DNA of 13,526 bases, taken from the NCBI GenBank assembly GCA_017467965.1, contig JAFUJZ010000018.1, positions 1 to 13,526 of the forward strand, given 5' to 3'. The stretch is from Clostridia bacterium. Its GTDB lineage: Bacteria > Bacillota_A > Clostridia > UMGS1883. Below the pieces are notes generated by a model. It made no database searches and was not told the DNA's origin. It saw only the letters and a list, made by a program, of their open reading frames with translations. Made by a program: the position numbers and the translations under genes. Positions 6,906 to 13,428 of the stretch are shown here, one piece after another (position 1 is the first letter of the stretch; each line of letters begins with the position of its first letter).

Positions 6906-6958
6906 AATTATGTATAGGTATGTATATAATTTTCAAATATATTTACGAGGTGATTATT

Positions 6959-8590
6959 ATGAAAAGGAGAATTGCATTACTGACAGCGATATGTATGATA
7001 GTATTCTCGCTTCCTGTCTTTGGGGCAGAATTTACAGACATGCCACCGGAAGACAGCCGATACTACGATGCGTTTGTGTATGCTATCAATAAAAAGCTTA
7101 TATCCGGTGACGGCACAAATCTCAACCCCAACAACTACATAACACAGGCAGAAGCACTTACGATTATCTCACGTATCAAGCCCTTTGACTGTGAAGAAAC
7201 CGATATTACTCAATTCGGCATATCAAAGGACAAGTGGTATTACTCCACTGTTGCAAAGGCATATGCCTTAGGCTACGTGACGGCTGATACACTTTCTCCC
7301 GAAAGTGCTATTAACAGAATCAGTGCCAACGCCATAATTGGCAGAGTTTTCGGCAAAACTCCTACTCCTTGGCCAAATAACGAATTGTGTACAAGGGCTG
7401 AGTTCATATGGGAGATTTATTTCCAAGCACCCGATGGTAAGTATCCTGTTACAACTCCTACAGAAAATCCGTCAACCGAAGCATCTTCCGAGGCCCCCGG
7501 CGAATATTCCGACATCAAAGCTCAAAAAGCTCAGGAGGATATGCAGGTGGCATTAGGTATCAATCCCGACGGCACAAGCTACATAAACAAGGTTGTTTAT
7601 ACAGACGACTCTCAGACAGATTGGCAAAGCGGCAGAGTATCCTCATCATCCCGTCCTTCAAGCGGAGGCAGCAACCGCCCCTCAAGCGGCAACGACGATG
7701 ACGAACCTGAAGAGGATGAAACCGACGCTCCCACACAGCCTCCCACGCAGGAGCCCGATGACGATGACAATACGAATACTCCTACAGATGAACCTACAGA
7801 TGAACCTACAGATGAACCTACAGATGCTCCCACAGAGCCCGAAACTCCCGAACCCACATATGGTGAGTATGACGGTCCTATTGACAATGATAAGGACAAT
7901 GTTATAGATGACCCGTTTAATGACGGCTGGAGACCTCCGGGCTGGACAGGTGACGATGACGAAGGTCAGGGTGGTTGGGACGAAGAAGATGAGGATTTCG
8001 ACATAAACGATGCCGATGACCCAGACTATAACCCCACAGAAGAACCCACAGATAAACCTTCCGATGAAGAAACAAACGCGCCTTCCGAAGGTGAAACTGA
8101 TGAACCTTCAAGCGGCGAGACGGACGAGCCTTCAAGTGGGGAAACCGATGAACCCTCCGAAGGTGAAACTGACGAACCTTCAAGCGGCGAGACAGACGAG
8201 CCTTCAAGTGGCGAAACAGATGAACCCTCCGAAGGTGAAACTGACGAACCCTCAAGTAGCGAGACGGACGAGCCTTCAAGTGGTGAAACCGATGAACCCT
8301 CCGAAGGTGAAACTGACGAACCCTCAAGTAGCGAGACAGACGAGCCTTCAAGTGGTGAAACCGATGAACCCTCAAGCGGTGAAACGGATGCTCCTTCTGA
8401 GGGCGAAACAGATGAACCCACAGGAGAAGACACTAACACACCCTCCGACGGAGAGGACGCTGTTCTTCCCGATGAAAATGAGGACGGAAAAACCGAAGAG
8501 GATTCTTCCCCGGCTGGCGATGATAGTACAGATGAGGATAGCGATTCCACCTCCGATGTTGAAGCTGCATTGTTGTCAAAGGATTGGTGA
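6959..8590 (+). CDS. Secreted SLH-domain protein with acidic Ser/Thr/Pro/Glu repeat tail
   Basis: A 543-residue exported protein. A Sec signal peptide (MKRR, hydrophobic 5-18, predicted cut after FGA at 23) precedes S-layer-homology modules. SLH1 is about 24-72 (FTDMPPEDSRYYDAFVYAINKKLI...ITQAEALTIISRI reads in pieces). SLH2 is about 88-132 (WYYSTVAKAYALGYV, then INRISANAIIGRV). A clipped third module near 135-155 keeps only TRAEFIWEIY. SLH modules bind pyruvylated secondary cell-wall polymers, so this should sit on the cell surface. From about 165 to the end it is low-complexity and very acidic: four TDEPT-type 4-residue units (275-290), an Asp/Gly-rich stretch (310-360), then fourteen 8-residue units of PSxGETDE type (375-486). 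No LPXTG sorting signal or C-terminal membrane anchor is present. I start at the ATG at 6959, which has a good ribosome binding site. It is translationally close to the downstream kinase-like gene. No enzymatic domain is seen. Confidence 0.85.
   Translation: MKRRIALLTAICMIVFSLPVFGAEFTDMPPEDSRYYDAFVYAINKKLISGDGTNLNPNNYITQAEALTIISRIKPFDCEETDITQFGISKDKWYYSTVAKAYALGYVTADTLSPESAINRISANAIIGRVFGKTPTPWPNNELCTRAEFIWEIYFQAPDGKYPVTTPTENPSTEASSEAPGEYSDIKAQKAQEDMQVALGINPDGTSYINKVVYTDDSQTDWQSGRVSSSSRPSSGGSNRPSSGNDDDEPEEDETDAPTQPPTQEPDDDDNTNTPTDEPTDEPTDEPTDAPTEPETPEPTYGEYDGPIDNDKDNVIDDPFNDGWRPPGWTGDDDEGQGGWDEEDEDFDINDADDPDYNPTEEPTDKPSDEETNAPSEGETDEPSSGETDEPSSGETDEPSEGETDEPSSGETDEPSSGETDEPSEGETDEPSSSETDEPSSGETDEPSEGETDEPSSSETDEPSSGETDEPSSGETDAPSEGETDEPTGEDTNTPSDGEDAVLPDENEDGKTEEDSSPAGDDSTDEDSDSTSDVEAALLSKDW
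7781..7828 (+). repeat. 12-bp coding tandem repeat, four copies
   Basis: Four successive copies of CCTACAGATGAA (the last ending GCT) encode (PTDE)3-PTDA. The repeat is in frame, so copy-number change would not break the gene. Confidence 0.95.
8081..8416 (+). repeat. 24-bp coding tandem repeat (14 units) with a 72-bp higher-order period
   Basis: Fourteen in-frame 24-bp units encode PSEGETDE, PSSGETDE or PSSSETDE, with TDA at unit 13. Units group as Glu-type, Ser-type, Ser-type triplets, giving four 72-bp super-units at 8081-8152, 8153-8224, 8225-8296 and 8297-8368. The last two super-units differ by a single base (G/A in the middle unit), which suggests a recent duplication. Two further units and one degenerate unit (PTGEDTNT) follow. 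Confidence 0.95.
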
Positions 8591-8598
8591 TTTAATTG
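8578..8598 (+). promoter_or_regulatory. Ribosome binding region and TTG start of the HPrK-like gene
   Basis: AAAGGA (8578-8583) lies 12 nt and GGTGAT (8586-8591) 4 nt before the TTG; both overlap the end of the SLH gene. Neither spacing is ideal, which suggests re-initiation by ribosomes finishing the upstream gene at 8588-8590. Confidence 0.5.
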
Positions 8599-9294
8599 AG
8601 AATAAAAGTTGCCGATTTTGTTTTTGAAATTGACAACAAGTTTGAATACTGGGAGAAATTCACTACGGAATATATAACTGACGAGGAGCCTGATTTTCAC
8701 ATAAACCTCGATGTTGAATATCTCAAATCAAGGCAATTGTCAGCTCCCGAACAGCATTTGCCTTATACCGAATACCTTGAGGTATACCGCGAAATTTGCA
8801 ATTACATTATCCAGCGGGACGGCATATTGATGCACGGTGCAGTGATTGAATTTGACGGCAACGCGTATATGTTTACCGCTCCCTCCGGCACAGGCAAAAC
8901 CACACATATAAAGCAGTGGAAAAAGCTTTACGGAGACCGTGTAAGCATCATAAACGGTGATAAACCCATTATTCGTAACATTAACGGTGAATTTATTGTT
9001 TACGGCACACCCTGGTGTGGTAAAGAGCATTTTAACCGCAATACAAAAGCACCCTTGAAAGGTATCGTACTCCTTTCAAGGGCGCCTGAAAATTCCATAT
9101 CGGTTGTAAACAGCGATGAATTCAACACTTTTCTGATTAAGCAGGTTTATATGCCTGCTTCCGTTCCCGGCAGATTGAAAACACTTGATTTTATAAACAC
9201 CATGTTTTCAACGATTCCGCTGTACAGCTTAAAATGCAATATTTCTACTGACGCGGCACTTATCGCTTGCGAAAAGATTACAAAAAGAGCTTGA
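8596..9294 (+). CDS. HPr-kinase-like P-loop protein (PEPCK/HPrK fold), substrate unknown
   Basis: A 232-residue soluble protein without signal peptide or membrane segment. A Walker A loop APSGTGKTT (95-103) follows the segment ILMHGAVIEFDGNAYMF (77-93), and NGDKPII (120-126) lies where HPr kinases carry their acidic Mg-binding motif. GTPWCGKEHFNRNTKAPLK (137-155) is a stretch I associate with the small HPrK-like proteins common in Clostridia. The arrangement fits the HPr kinase/PEP carboxykinase ATPase fold. It is much shorter than true HprK (about 310) and lacks its N-terminal domain, so it is unlikely to be the carbon-control kinase. Related stand-alone kinases phosphorylate lasso peptides, which makes a peptide or protein substrate possible. 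Start is TTG at 8596: an in-frame TAA directly precedes it, the next Met is residue 79, and the conserved-looking N-terminus needs it. It lies 5 nt after the SLH gene stop, so co-translation is likely. Confidence 0.65.
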   Translation: MRIKVADFVFEIDNKFEYWEKFTTEYITDEEPDFHINLDVEYLKSRQLSAPEQHLPYTEYLEVYREICNYIIQRDGILMHGAVIEFDGNAYMFTAPSGTGKTTHIKQWKKLYGDRVSIINGDKPIIRNINGEFIVYGTPWCGKEHFNRNTKAPLKGIVLLSRAPENSISVVNSDEFNTFLIKQVYMPASVPGRLKTLDFINTMFSTIPLYSLKCNISTDAALIACEKITKRA

Positions 9295-9317
9295 AAATTA
9301 ATTTCAAGCTCTTTTTG
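9281..9317. terminator. Bidirectional terminator after the HPrK-like gene
   Basis: Arms 9281-9296 and 9302-9317 form a perfect 16-bp stem with a 5-nt loop, ending in five T in the plus direction. The 5' arm includes the last codons and the TGA stop of the HPrK-like gene. It may also serve the convergent lipoprotein gene whose stop is at 9327. Confidence 0.9.
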
Positions 9318-9326
9318 TATTATCTT

Positions 9327-10310
9327 TTATTCGGACAACGCATCTCTGAGGTTTTTAATCTTTTCATTTACATCTGCCAGCTGCAGTTCTAATTCATCCA
9401 TTTTCAAATTGAATTCTTCCATAAAGGTTTCACTGCCTGCAACAGTGTTGGCTTTGTAATCATAAAGCTCTGTTGCAGTAAATATTCTTGCATCCTCACA
9501 GTCGTCTTCCAAGAAATCAAGCATGAGGTCGTACTTTGTTGTTCCGCAGTCCAAATCTTCATCCGCTATAGTATCGTCAACGTATCTTACCCATGCGGCA
9601 TATGTCGCCTGTTCGGAATATGCCTTCTGCATATCTGCTTTCATTGTTGTTTTATCGGCACATATTACATTGGACGCCAAAAGATACAAGCCGTTTCTTT
9701 CAATGCTGTACGAATACTTCTTGCCGTTTTCACCGGAATGACGTACAACATTAAAGCCATACTCAATCATCATATCCTGATATTTTTCATCGTAGCAGTT
9801 CTTTGCAAAGGCAAAGGTTTTGGGGAATCCAATTCCGTTTTCAGAAAGTAAAGCTTTGTATTCGTCAAGATATTTTCTGAGGTTTTCCTCGGCATTTTCG
9901 CTCTTCATATCTACACTGCCGTTACCGATAGCAAAATCCCAGCCTGCAGCTATAAGCTTATTGTAGTCATTCATAGTTATACAGCCTTCACCACCGGGAA
10001 TCTGATAATCATTCATAACAATTGTACCTTTGTAGCCGTATTCGGAAAGGAGAGGATAAATAACATCCATTACGTTGGATGTCATGTTGTCAAAAAACAG
10101 AACAAAGCAACACTCTCCGCCTGACAAAGCCGCGTCATACTCTTTCCATAAAGCGTTAATTTCGCGCTCTATGTCCACGCGCTTAACATTGCACTTAAGC
10201 ATTTCTTCACTGATTTCTTCAAGCTTTTCAGTTTCACTGTCGGATTTGCACCCTGTCATCATTGAAACTGCCAACATAAGTGTCAAAAATATAGCAACGA
10301 TTTTTTTCAT
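9327..10310 (-). CDS. Lipoprotein with degenerate polysaccharide deacetylase (NodB-like) domain
   Basis: A 327-residue exported lipoprotein. MKK, a hydrophobic core and the lipobox-like MMTGC put the lipidated cysteine at C21. After a helical linker (25-60), the pattern CCFVLFFDNMTSN (67-79), YPLLSEYGYKGTIVMN (85-100), ITMNDYNKLIAAGWDFAIGN (111-130, in pieces), FPKTFAFAKNCYD (162-174) and MIEYGFNVVRHS (181-192) follows the beta/alpha order of NodB-homology deacetylases. The residues that should bind metal differ: the Asp-Asp pair reads D74-N75 and the HxxxH-like motif reads N130...D134. Catalysis as a classical metal-dependent deacetylase is therefore doubtful. The C-terminus (298-327) is a short amphipathic helix, possibly coiled coil. 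Start is the ATG at 10310, chosen because it gives a clean lipoprotein signal; the ribosome binding site (GGGATGTGAG) is weak. The fold call is by eye and moderately sure. Confidence 0.65.
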   Translation of the reverse strand: MKKIVAIFLTLMLAVSMMTGCKSDSETEKLEEISEEMLKCNVKRVDIEREINALWKEYDAALSGGECCFVLFFDNMTSNVMDVIYPLLSEYGYKGTIVMNDYQIPGGEGCITMNDYNKLIAAGWDFAIGNGSVDMKSENAEENLRKYLDEYKALLSENGIGFPKTFAFAKNCYDEKYQDMMIEYGFNVVRHSGENGKKYSYSIERNGLYLLASNVICADKTTMKADMQKAYSEQATYAAWVRYVDDTIADEDLDCGTTKYDLMLDFLEDDCEDARIFTATELYDYKANTVAGSETFMEEFNLKMDELELQLADVNEKIKNLRDALSE

Positions 10311-10344
10311 TAGCTCACATCCCATATAAAGATATATCGTATTT

Positions 10345-10373
10345 ATTATATCAACAATAAGTTTTTTTGTCAA
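10345..10373 (-). promoter_or_regulatory. Perfect-consensus sigma-A promoter of the lipoprotein gene
   Basis: Minus strand: TTGACA (10368-10373), 17-nt spacer, TATAAT (10345-10350), plus TGA before the -10. An A-tract follows the -35. Predicted start near 10338, about 28 nt before the ATG at 10310. Confidence 0.9.
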
Positions 10374-10403
10374 TCTCACGATTGTACCCACTAATCTCTA
10401 TTG

Positions 10404-10444
10404 AAAAAAAAGACATTTTTCGATTTCGAAAAACGTCTTTTTTC
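10404..10444 (-). terminator. Terminator of tRNA-Arg
   Basis: On the minus strand a long A/T-rich stem, AAAAAAGAC-G-TTTTTCGA with its complement (one G-U wobble), ends in at least six U. It starts right after the encoded CCA. Confidence 0.88.
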
Positions 10445-10521
10445 TGGCGCGCTTGATAGGAATCGAACCTACGACAACCCGGCGTCGGAGGCCGGTGCTC
10501 TATCCACTGAGCTACAAGCGC
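10445..10521 (-). tRNA. tRNA-Arg, anticodon CCG
   Basis: The minus strand folds as a full cloverleaf. The acceptor stem is GCGCTTG with CAAGCGC (7 bp), the D arm GCTC-AGTGGATA-GAGC, and the anticodon stem CCGGC with GCCGG around the loop CTCCGAC, giving anticodon CCG for codon CGG. The T arm contains GGTTCGATTCC. The discriminator base is G and CCA is encoded (10445-10447). It has its own promoter and terminator and stands alone between the ribosomal operon and the lipoprotein gene. Confidence 0.97.
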
Positions 10522-10530
10522 ATTATAATT

Positions 10531-10559
10531 ATTATACCAAACAATATATTTAATTGCAA
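10531..10559 (-). promoter_or_regulatory. Sigma-A promoter of tRNA-Arg
   Basis: Minus strand: -35 TTGCAA (10554-10559), 17-nt spacer, -10 TATAAT (10531-10536). The -10 lies 9 nt from the mature 5' end, so the primary transcript would carry almost no leader. Confidence 0.8.
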
Positions 10560-10617
10560 TCTCATTTTTTGTCGTAAATCACGGACCTTCGAGGTCGCCG
10601 ATCTCTACCAAAAAAAT

Positions 10618-10651
10618 AAAAAAGGACTGCCGAAGCAGTCCTTTTATTTTT
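10618..10651 (-). terminator. Terminator of the rpsM-rplQ operon
   Basis: AAAAGGACTGC (10620-10630) with GCAGTCCTTTT (10635-10645), loop CGAA (TTCG on the minus strand, a stable tetraloop). In the minus direction it is followed by a U run interrupted once by A. It lies within 6-10 nt of the rplQ stop. Confidence 0.92.
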
Positions 10652-10655
10652 TTAA

Positions 10656-10997
10656 TTAGTCAACAAGAGCGATGATTGCTGTGGGAGCATTGTCACCACG
10701 GCGAACGCCTGTCTTAACTATTCTTGTGTAGCCACCGTTACGGTCAGCATACTTAGGAGCGAGTTCATTGAAAACCTTAGCTACAACAGCCTCTTTTGTG
10801 ATAAACGCAAGAGCCTGACGGCGAGAATGAAGTGTGTTTGTCTTACCGAGAGTAATCATCTTTTCAGCAAGGCTTCTTACTTCCTTCGCACGTGTAACTG
10901 TAGTTTCAATCTTACCGTTCTCGAGCAAAGATGTAACCATGTTGCGGAGCATAGCCATTCTCTGATCAGTAGGACGGCCTAATTTTCTTGTACCCAT
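10656..10997 (-). CDS. rplQ: 50S ribosomal protein L17
   Basis: A 113-residue L17, a large-subunit protein near the exit tunnel, with the diagnostic N-terminus [33 protein letters not shown] followed (in sequence) by [17 protein letters not shown]. It is the last gene of the rpsM-rpsK-rpsD-rpoA-rplQ order. Start ATG at 10997 with a near-perfect AAAGGAGGTA (11005-11014). The ecfA/ecfT/truA genes that often follow rplQ in Firmicutes are absent here; a terminator and tRNA-Arg follow instead. Confidence 0.98.
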   Translation of the reverse strand: MGTRKLGRPTDQRMAMLRNMVTSLLENGKIETTVTRAKEVRSLAEKMITLGKTNTLHSRRQALAFITKEAVVAKVFNELAPKYADRNGGYTRIVKTGVRRGDNAPTAIIALVD

Positions 10998-11021
10998 TAT
11001 GTTGTACCTCCTTTATCAGTC

Positions 11022-11978
11022 TCAGTCCTCATCGGGAGCAAAGGAAAGACCAAGTGCCTGAAGCTTGTTAAATACTTCGTCAAGGCTCTTTCTACCAAGA
11101 TTTCTAACCTTCATCATTTCTTCTTCCTTCTTGAGAGTCAAATCTTCAACAGTGTTGATACCTGCTCTCTTCAAGCAGTTGTAAGAACGAACTGAAAGGT
11201 CGAGTTCTTCGATAGTCATTTCGAATACTTTTTCCTTCTTGGTTTCTTCCTTTTCAACCATTGTTTCAACATTCATAGCTTCATCAGTAAGCTGAATGAA
11301 GAGCATCATGTGATCGTTTATGATCTTAGCAGCAAGGCTGATAGCCTCATCTGCTGTCTTTGTACCGTTTGTCCAAACCTCGATTGTGAGCTTGTCAAAA
11401 TCTACGTCCTGACCAACACGAGTAGGTTCTACTGTGTAGTTAACCTTGGGAACAGGAGTGTAGATAGAGTCTACAGGGATAAGACCGATAAGGGGCTGGC
11501 CCATAGCCTTATTCTTTTCTGCAGAAACATAACCTCTGCCCTTGCCGATTGTAAGCTCCATGTAAAGCTTTGCATCTTCGTTGAGTGTTGCAAGGTGGAG
11601 CTCAGGATTAAGGATTTCAACGTCTGCATCACGAATGATATCGCCGGCTGTAAGATCCATTGCACCATTTGCTTCGATGCGAACAGTCTTGGGACCGTCA
11701 CCGTGAAGCTTAATGATAATCTGCTTAATGTTAAGCACGATTTCGGATACATCTTCTTTAACACCGGGGATTGTGGAAAACTCATGCTGAACGCCGTCAA
11801 TCTTGATAGATGTAACAGCTGCACCCTCCAAGCTTGAGAGCATCATTCTGCGAAGAGAGTTTCCGAGGGTTATACCGTAGCCACGCTGAAGCGGAGCTAC
11901 AGTATATTTTCCGTAAGAGCAGTCCTCAGACTGTTCAATTTTTTCAATACGGGGTTTTTCAAATCTTAAATCGTTCAA
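11022..11978 (-). CDS. rpoA: DNA-directed RNA polymerase subunit alpha
   Basis: A 318-residue alpha subunit. The N-terminal assembly domain carries [36 protein letters not shown] (read in pieces) and [11 protein letters not shown]. The C-terminal domain, after a short acidic linker near 235-250, contains [19 protein letters not shown] and [12 protein letters not shown], the helices that contact UP elements and activators. The start is TTG at 11978 ([12 protein letters not shown]): the codon directly upstream in frame is a TAG stop, and AGGAGG (about 11988-11993) is correctly spaced. Full length, no anomaly apart from the rare start. Confidence 0.98.
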   Translation of the reverse strand: MNDLRFEKPRIEKIEQSEDCSYGKYTVAPLQRGYGITLGNSLRRMMLSSLEGAAVTSIKIDGVQHEFSTIPGVKEDVSEIVLNIKQIIIKLHGDGPKTVRIEANGAMDLTAGDIIRDADVEILNPELHLATLNEDAKLYMELTIGKGRGYVSAEKNKAMGQPLIGLIPVDSIYTPVPKVNYTVEPTRVGQDVDFDKLTIEVWTNGTKTADEAISLAAKIINDHMMLFIQLTDEAMNVETMVEKEETKKEKVFEMTIEELDLSVRSYNCLKRAGINTVEDLTLKKEEEMMKVRNLGRKSLDEVFNKLQALGLSFAPDED

Positions 11979-11984
11979 CTAATA

Positions 11985-11994
11985 CACCCTCCTA
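11985..11994 (-). promoter_or_regulatory. rpoA Shine-Dalgarno site that fixes a TTG start
   Basis: TAGGAGGGTG on the minus strand, 6 nt before the TTG at 11978; the in-frame TAG at 11979-11981 rules out any earlier start. Confidence 0.85.
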
Positions 11995-12028
11995 TATATT
12001 TTTTTGTTACATAGTGTCGGGATAGGTA

Positions 12029-12625
12029 TTACTTAGAGTAAAGTTCGACGATAAGTGTTTCGTTGATTTCGTAGTCGATATCTTCTCTCTTAGCAACAGC
12101 TGCTACTGTACCGGAAAGAGTATTCTTGTCAGCGCTGATCCACTGGGGAACTGCTCTGGAAGAATTACGTTCAACAATTTCCTTCATCCATTCTGCTGTA
12201 GCTGTGCTTTCCTTAAGAGAAACAACTTCGCCTACAGATACAAGGTAGGAGGGAATATCAACGCGCTTGCCGTTTACAAGCACATGACCGTGTGTAACAA
12301 TCTGACGAGCCTGACGGCGTGTATCAGCAAGACCAAGTCTGAAGATTACGTTGTCAAGTCTGCTTTCAAGGATAGAAAGAAGGTTTTCACCAGTGATGCC
12401 TTCCTTCTTATTAGCCATTTCGAAATACTTTCTGAAGGGCTTTTCAAGTACGCCATAGATGAACTTTGCCTTCTGCTTTTCGTTAAGCTGAATAGCGTAT
12501 TCGCTCTTCTTCTTTCTCTGAGTGCCACCGGGATTACGGTTGCTCTTCTTATCAACGCCCATAACGCTGGGTTCGATACCCAATGTTCTGCAACGCTTTA
12601 AAATGGGCTGCATATTCTTAGCCAT
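12029..12625 (-). CDS. rpsD: 30S ribosomal protein S4
   Basis: A 198-residue S4, a primary 16S rRNA binder and, in several bacteria, a translational autoregulator. The S4 RNA-binding domain is clear (LESRLDNVIFRLGLADTRRQARQIVTHGHVLVNGKRVDIPS, around residues 87-126), and the C-terminus has the usual AVPQWIS and IVELYSK. The N-terminus (MAKNMQPILKRCRTLGIEP) has a single cysteine instead of the four of zinc-binding S4, so this is the zinc-free (C-minus) type. Start ATG at 12625 with AAGGAGG (12635-12641). It lies inside the alpha operon, 50 nt before rpoA. Confidence 0.98.
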   Translation of the reverse strand: MAKNMQPILKRCRTLGIEPSVMGVDKKSNRNPGGTQRKKKSEYAIQLNEKQKAKFIYGVLEKPFRKYFEMANKKEGITGENLLSILESRLDNVIFRLGLADTRRQARQIVTHGHVLVNGKRVDIPSYLVSVGEVVSLKESTATAEWMKEIVERNSSRAVPQWISADKNTLSGTVAAVAKREDIDYEINETLIVELYSK

Positions 12626-12646
12626 ATCAGTAAACCTCCTTCTAAA

Positions 12647-13045
12647 TCAAACTCTTCTTCTCTTGGGGGGACGGCAACCATTGTGAGGAATGGGAGTTAC
12701 GTCCTTAATGAGGCTTACATCAAGACCTGCTGCCTGAAGTGCACGGATAGCTGCTTCTCTACCTGCGCCGGGGCCCTTAACATAAACTTCAACTGTCTTT
12801 AAACCGTGTTCCATAGCTGCCTTAGCTGCTGTTTCAGCTGCCATCTGAGCTGCGAAAGGTGTGCTCTTACGGCTGCCTCTGAAACCAAGTCCGCCAGCGG
12901 ATGCCCAGGAAAGAGCATTACCGTTAACGTCTGTAATTGTTACGATAGTGTTGTTGAAAGTGCTTCTGATATGTGCTGCACCGCGTTCAATATTCTTACG
13001 TTCACGTCTTTTACGAACGGCTGTCTTTTTAACTGCTTTAGCCAT
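12647..13045 (-). CDS. rpsK: 30S ribosomal protein S11
   Basis: A 132-residue S11, part of the platform of the small subunit at the mRNA exit. Diagnostic stretches are [47 protein letters not shown] and the C-terminal [18 protein letters not shown]. Start ATG at 13045 with GGAGGAGA upstream; 14 nt after rpsM and 21 nt before rpsD. Confidence 0.98.
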   Translation of the reverse strand: MAKAVKKTAVRKRRERKNIERGAAHIRSTFNNTIVTITDVNGNALSWASAGGLGFRGSRKSTPFAAQMAAETAAKAAMEHGLKTVEVYVKGPGAGREAAIRALQAAGLDVSLIKDVTPIPHNGCRPPKRRRV

Positions 13046-13059
13046 TTATGCTCTCCTCC

Positions 13060-13428
13060 TTACTTCTTCTTATTAGCGATTGTACGCTTGGGGCCCTTTC
13101 TTGTGCGGGCGTTGTTCTTTGTGTTCTGACCTCTAACAGGGAGGCCCTTTCTGTGGCGTACGCCACGGTAGCAACCTACTTCGATAAGTCTCTTAATGTT
13201 AAGAGCTACTTCTCTACGGAGGTCACCTTCAACTGTATAGTTGTTATCAATAACATCTCTGAGTTTTGCTACTTCGTCTTCTGTAAGGTCCTTTACTCTT
13301 GTATCGGGATTGATACCTGTAGCTTCAAGGATCTTAGTTGCGCTGGTTCTGCCGATACCGTATACGTATGTGAGACCAATCTCAACACGCTTTTCACGGG
13401 GCAAATCCACACCGGCTATTCTTGCCAT
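13060..13428 (-). CDS. rpsM: 30S ribosomal protein S13
   Basis: A 122-residue S13, a head protein contacting the P-site tRNA and L5. The helix-two-turn-helix N-terminus [30 protein letters not shown] reads (in pieces) as the family, and the basic tail ends in [28 protein letters not shown]. Start ATG at 13428 with AAAGGATGAG. It is the first visible gene of the operon; the rpmJ gene that usually lies just upstream does not occur in the remaining 98 nt. Confidence 0.98.
   Translation of the reverse strand: MARIAGVDLPREKRVEIGLTYVYGIGRTSATKILEATGINPDTRVKDLTEDEVAKLRDVIDNNYTVEGDLRREVALNIKRLIEVGCYRGVRHRKGLPVRGQNTKNNARTRKGPKRTIANKKK

Noticed and set aside
6920..6958. Earlier ATG for the SLH protein
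   Set aside because: It adds 13 residues before a clean signal peptide and lies upstream of the ribosome binding site at 6947-6954.
8081..8416. CRISPR-like array
   Set aside because: The repeats are directly adjacent with no unique spacers, in frame, and encode a regular peptide; no cas gene is near.
7612..8700. Long minus-strand open frames opposite the SLH protein tail
   Set aside because: They are Ser/Gly/Val- or His/Arg-rich mirror images of the low-complexity repeat, without ribosome binding sites or family features; the plus-strand frame has signal peptide, SLH modules and a good start.
8596..9294. Genuine HPr kinase/phosphorylase (hprK)
   Set aside because: The protein is about 80 residues shorter, lacks the N-terminal domain, and its acidic motif reads NGDKPII rather than the usual Asp-Asp form; only the fold-level resemblance is supported.
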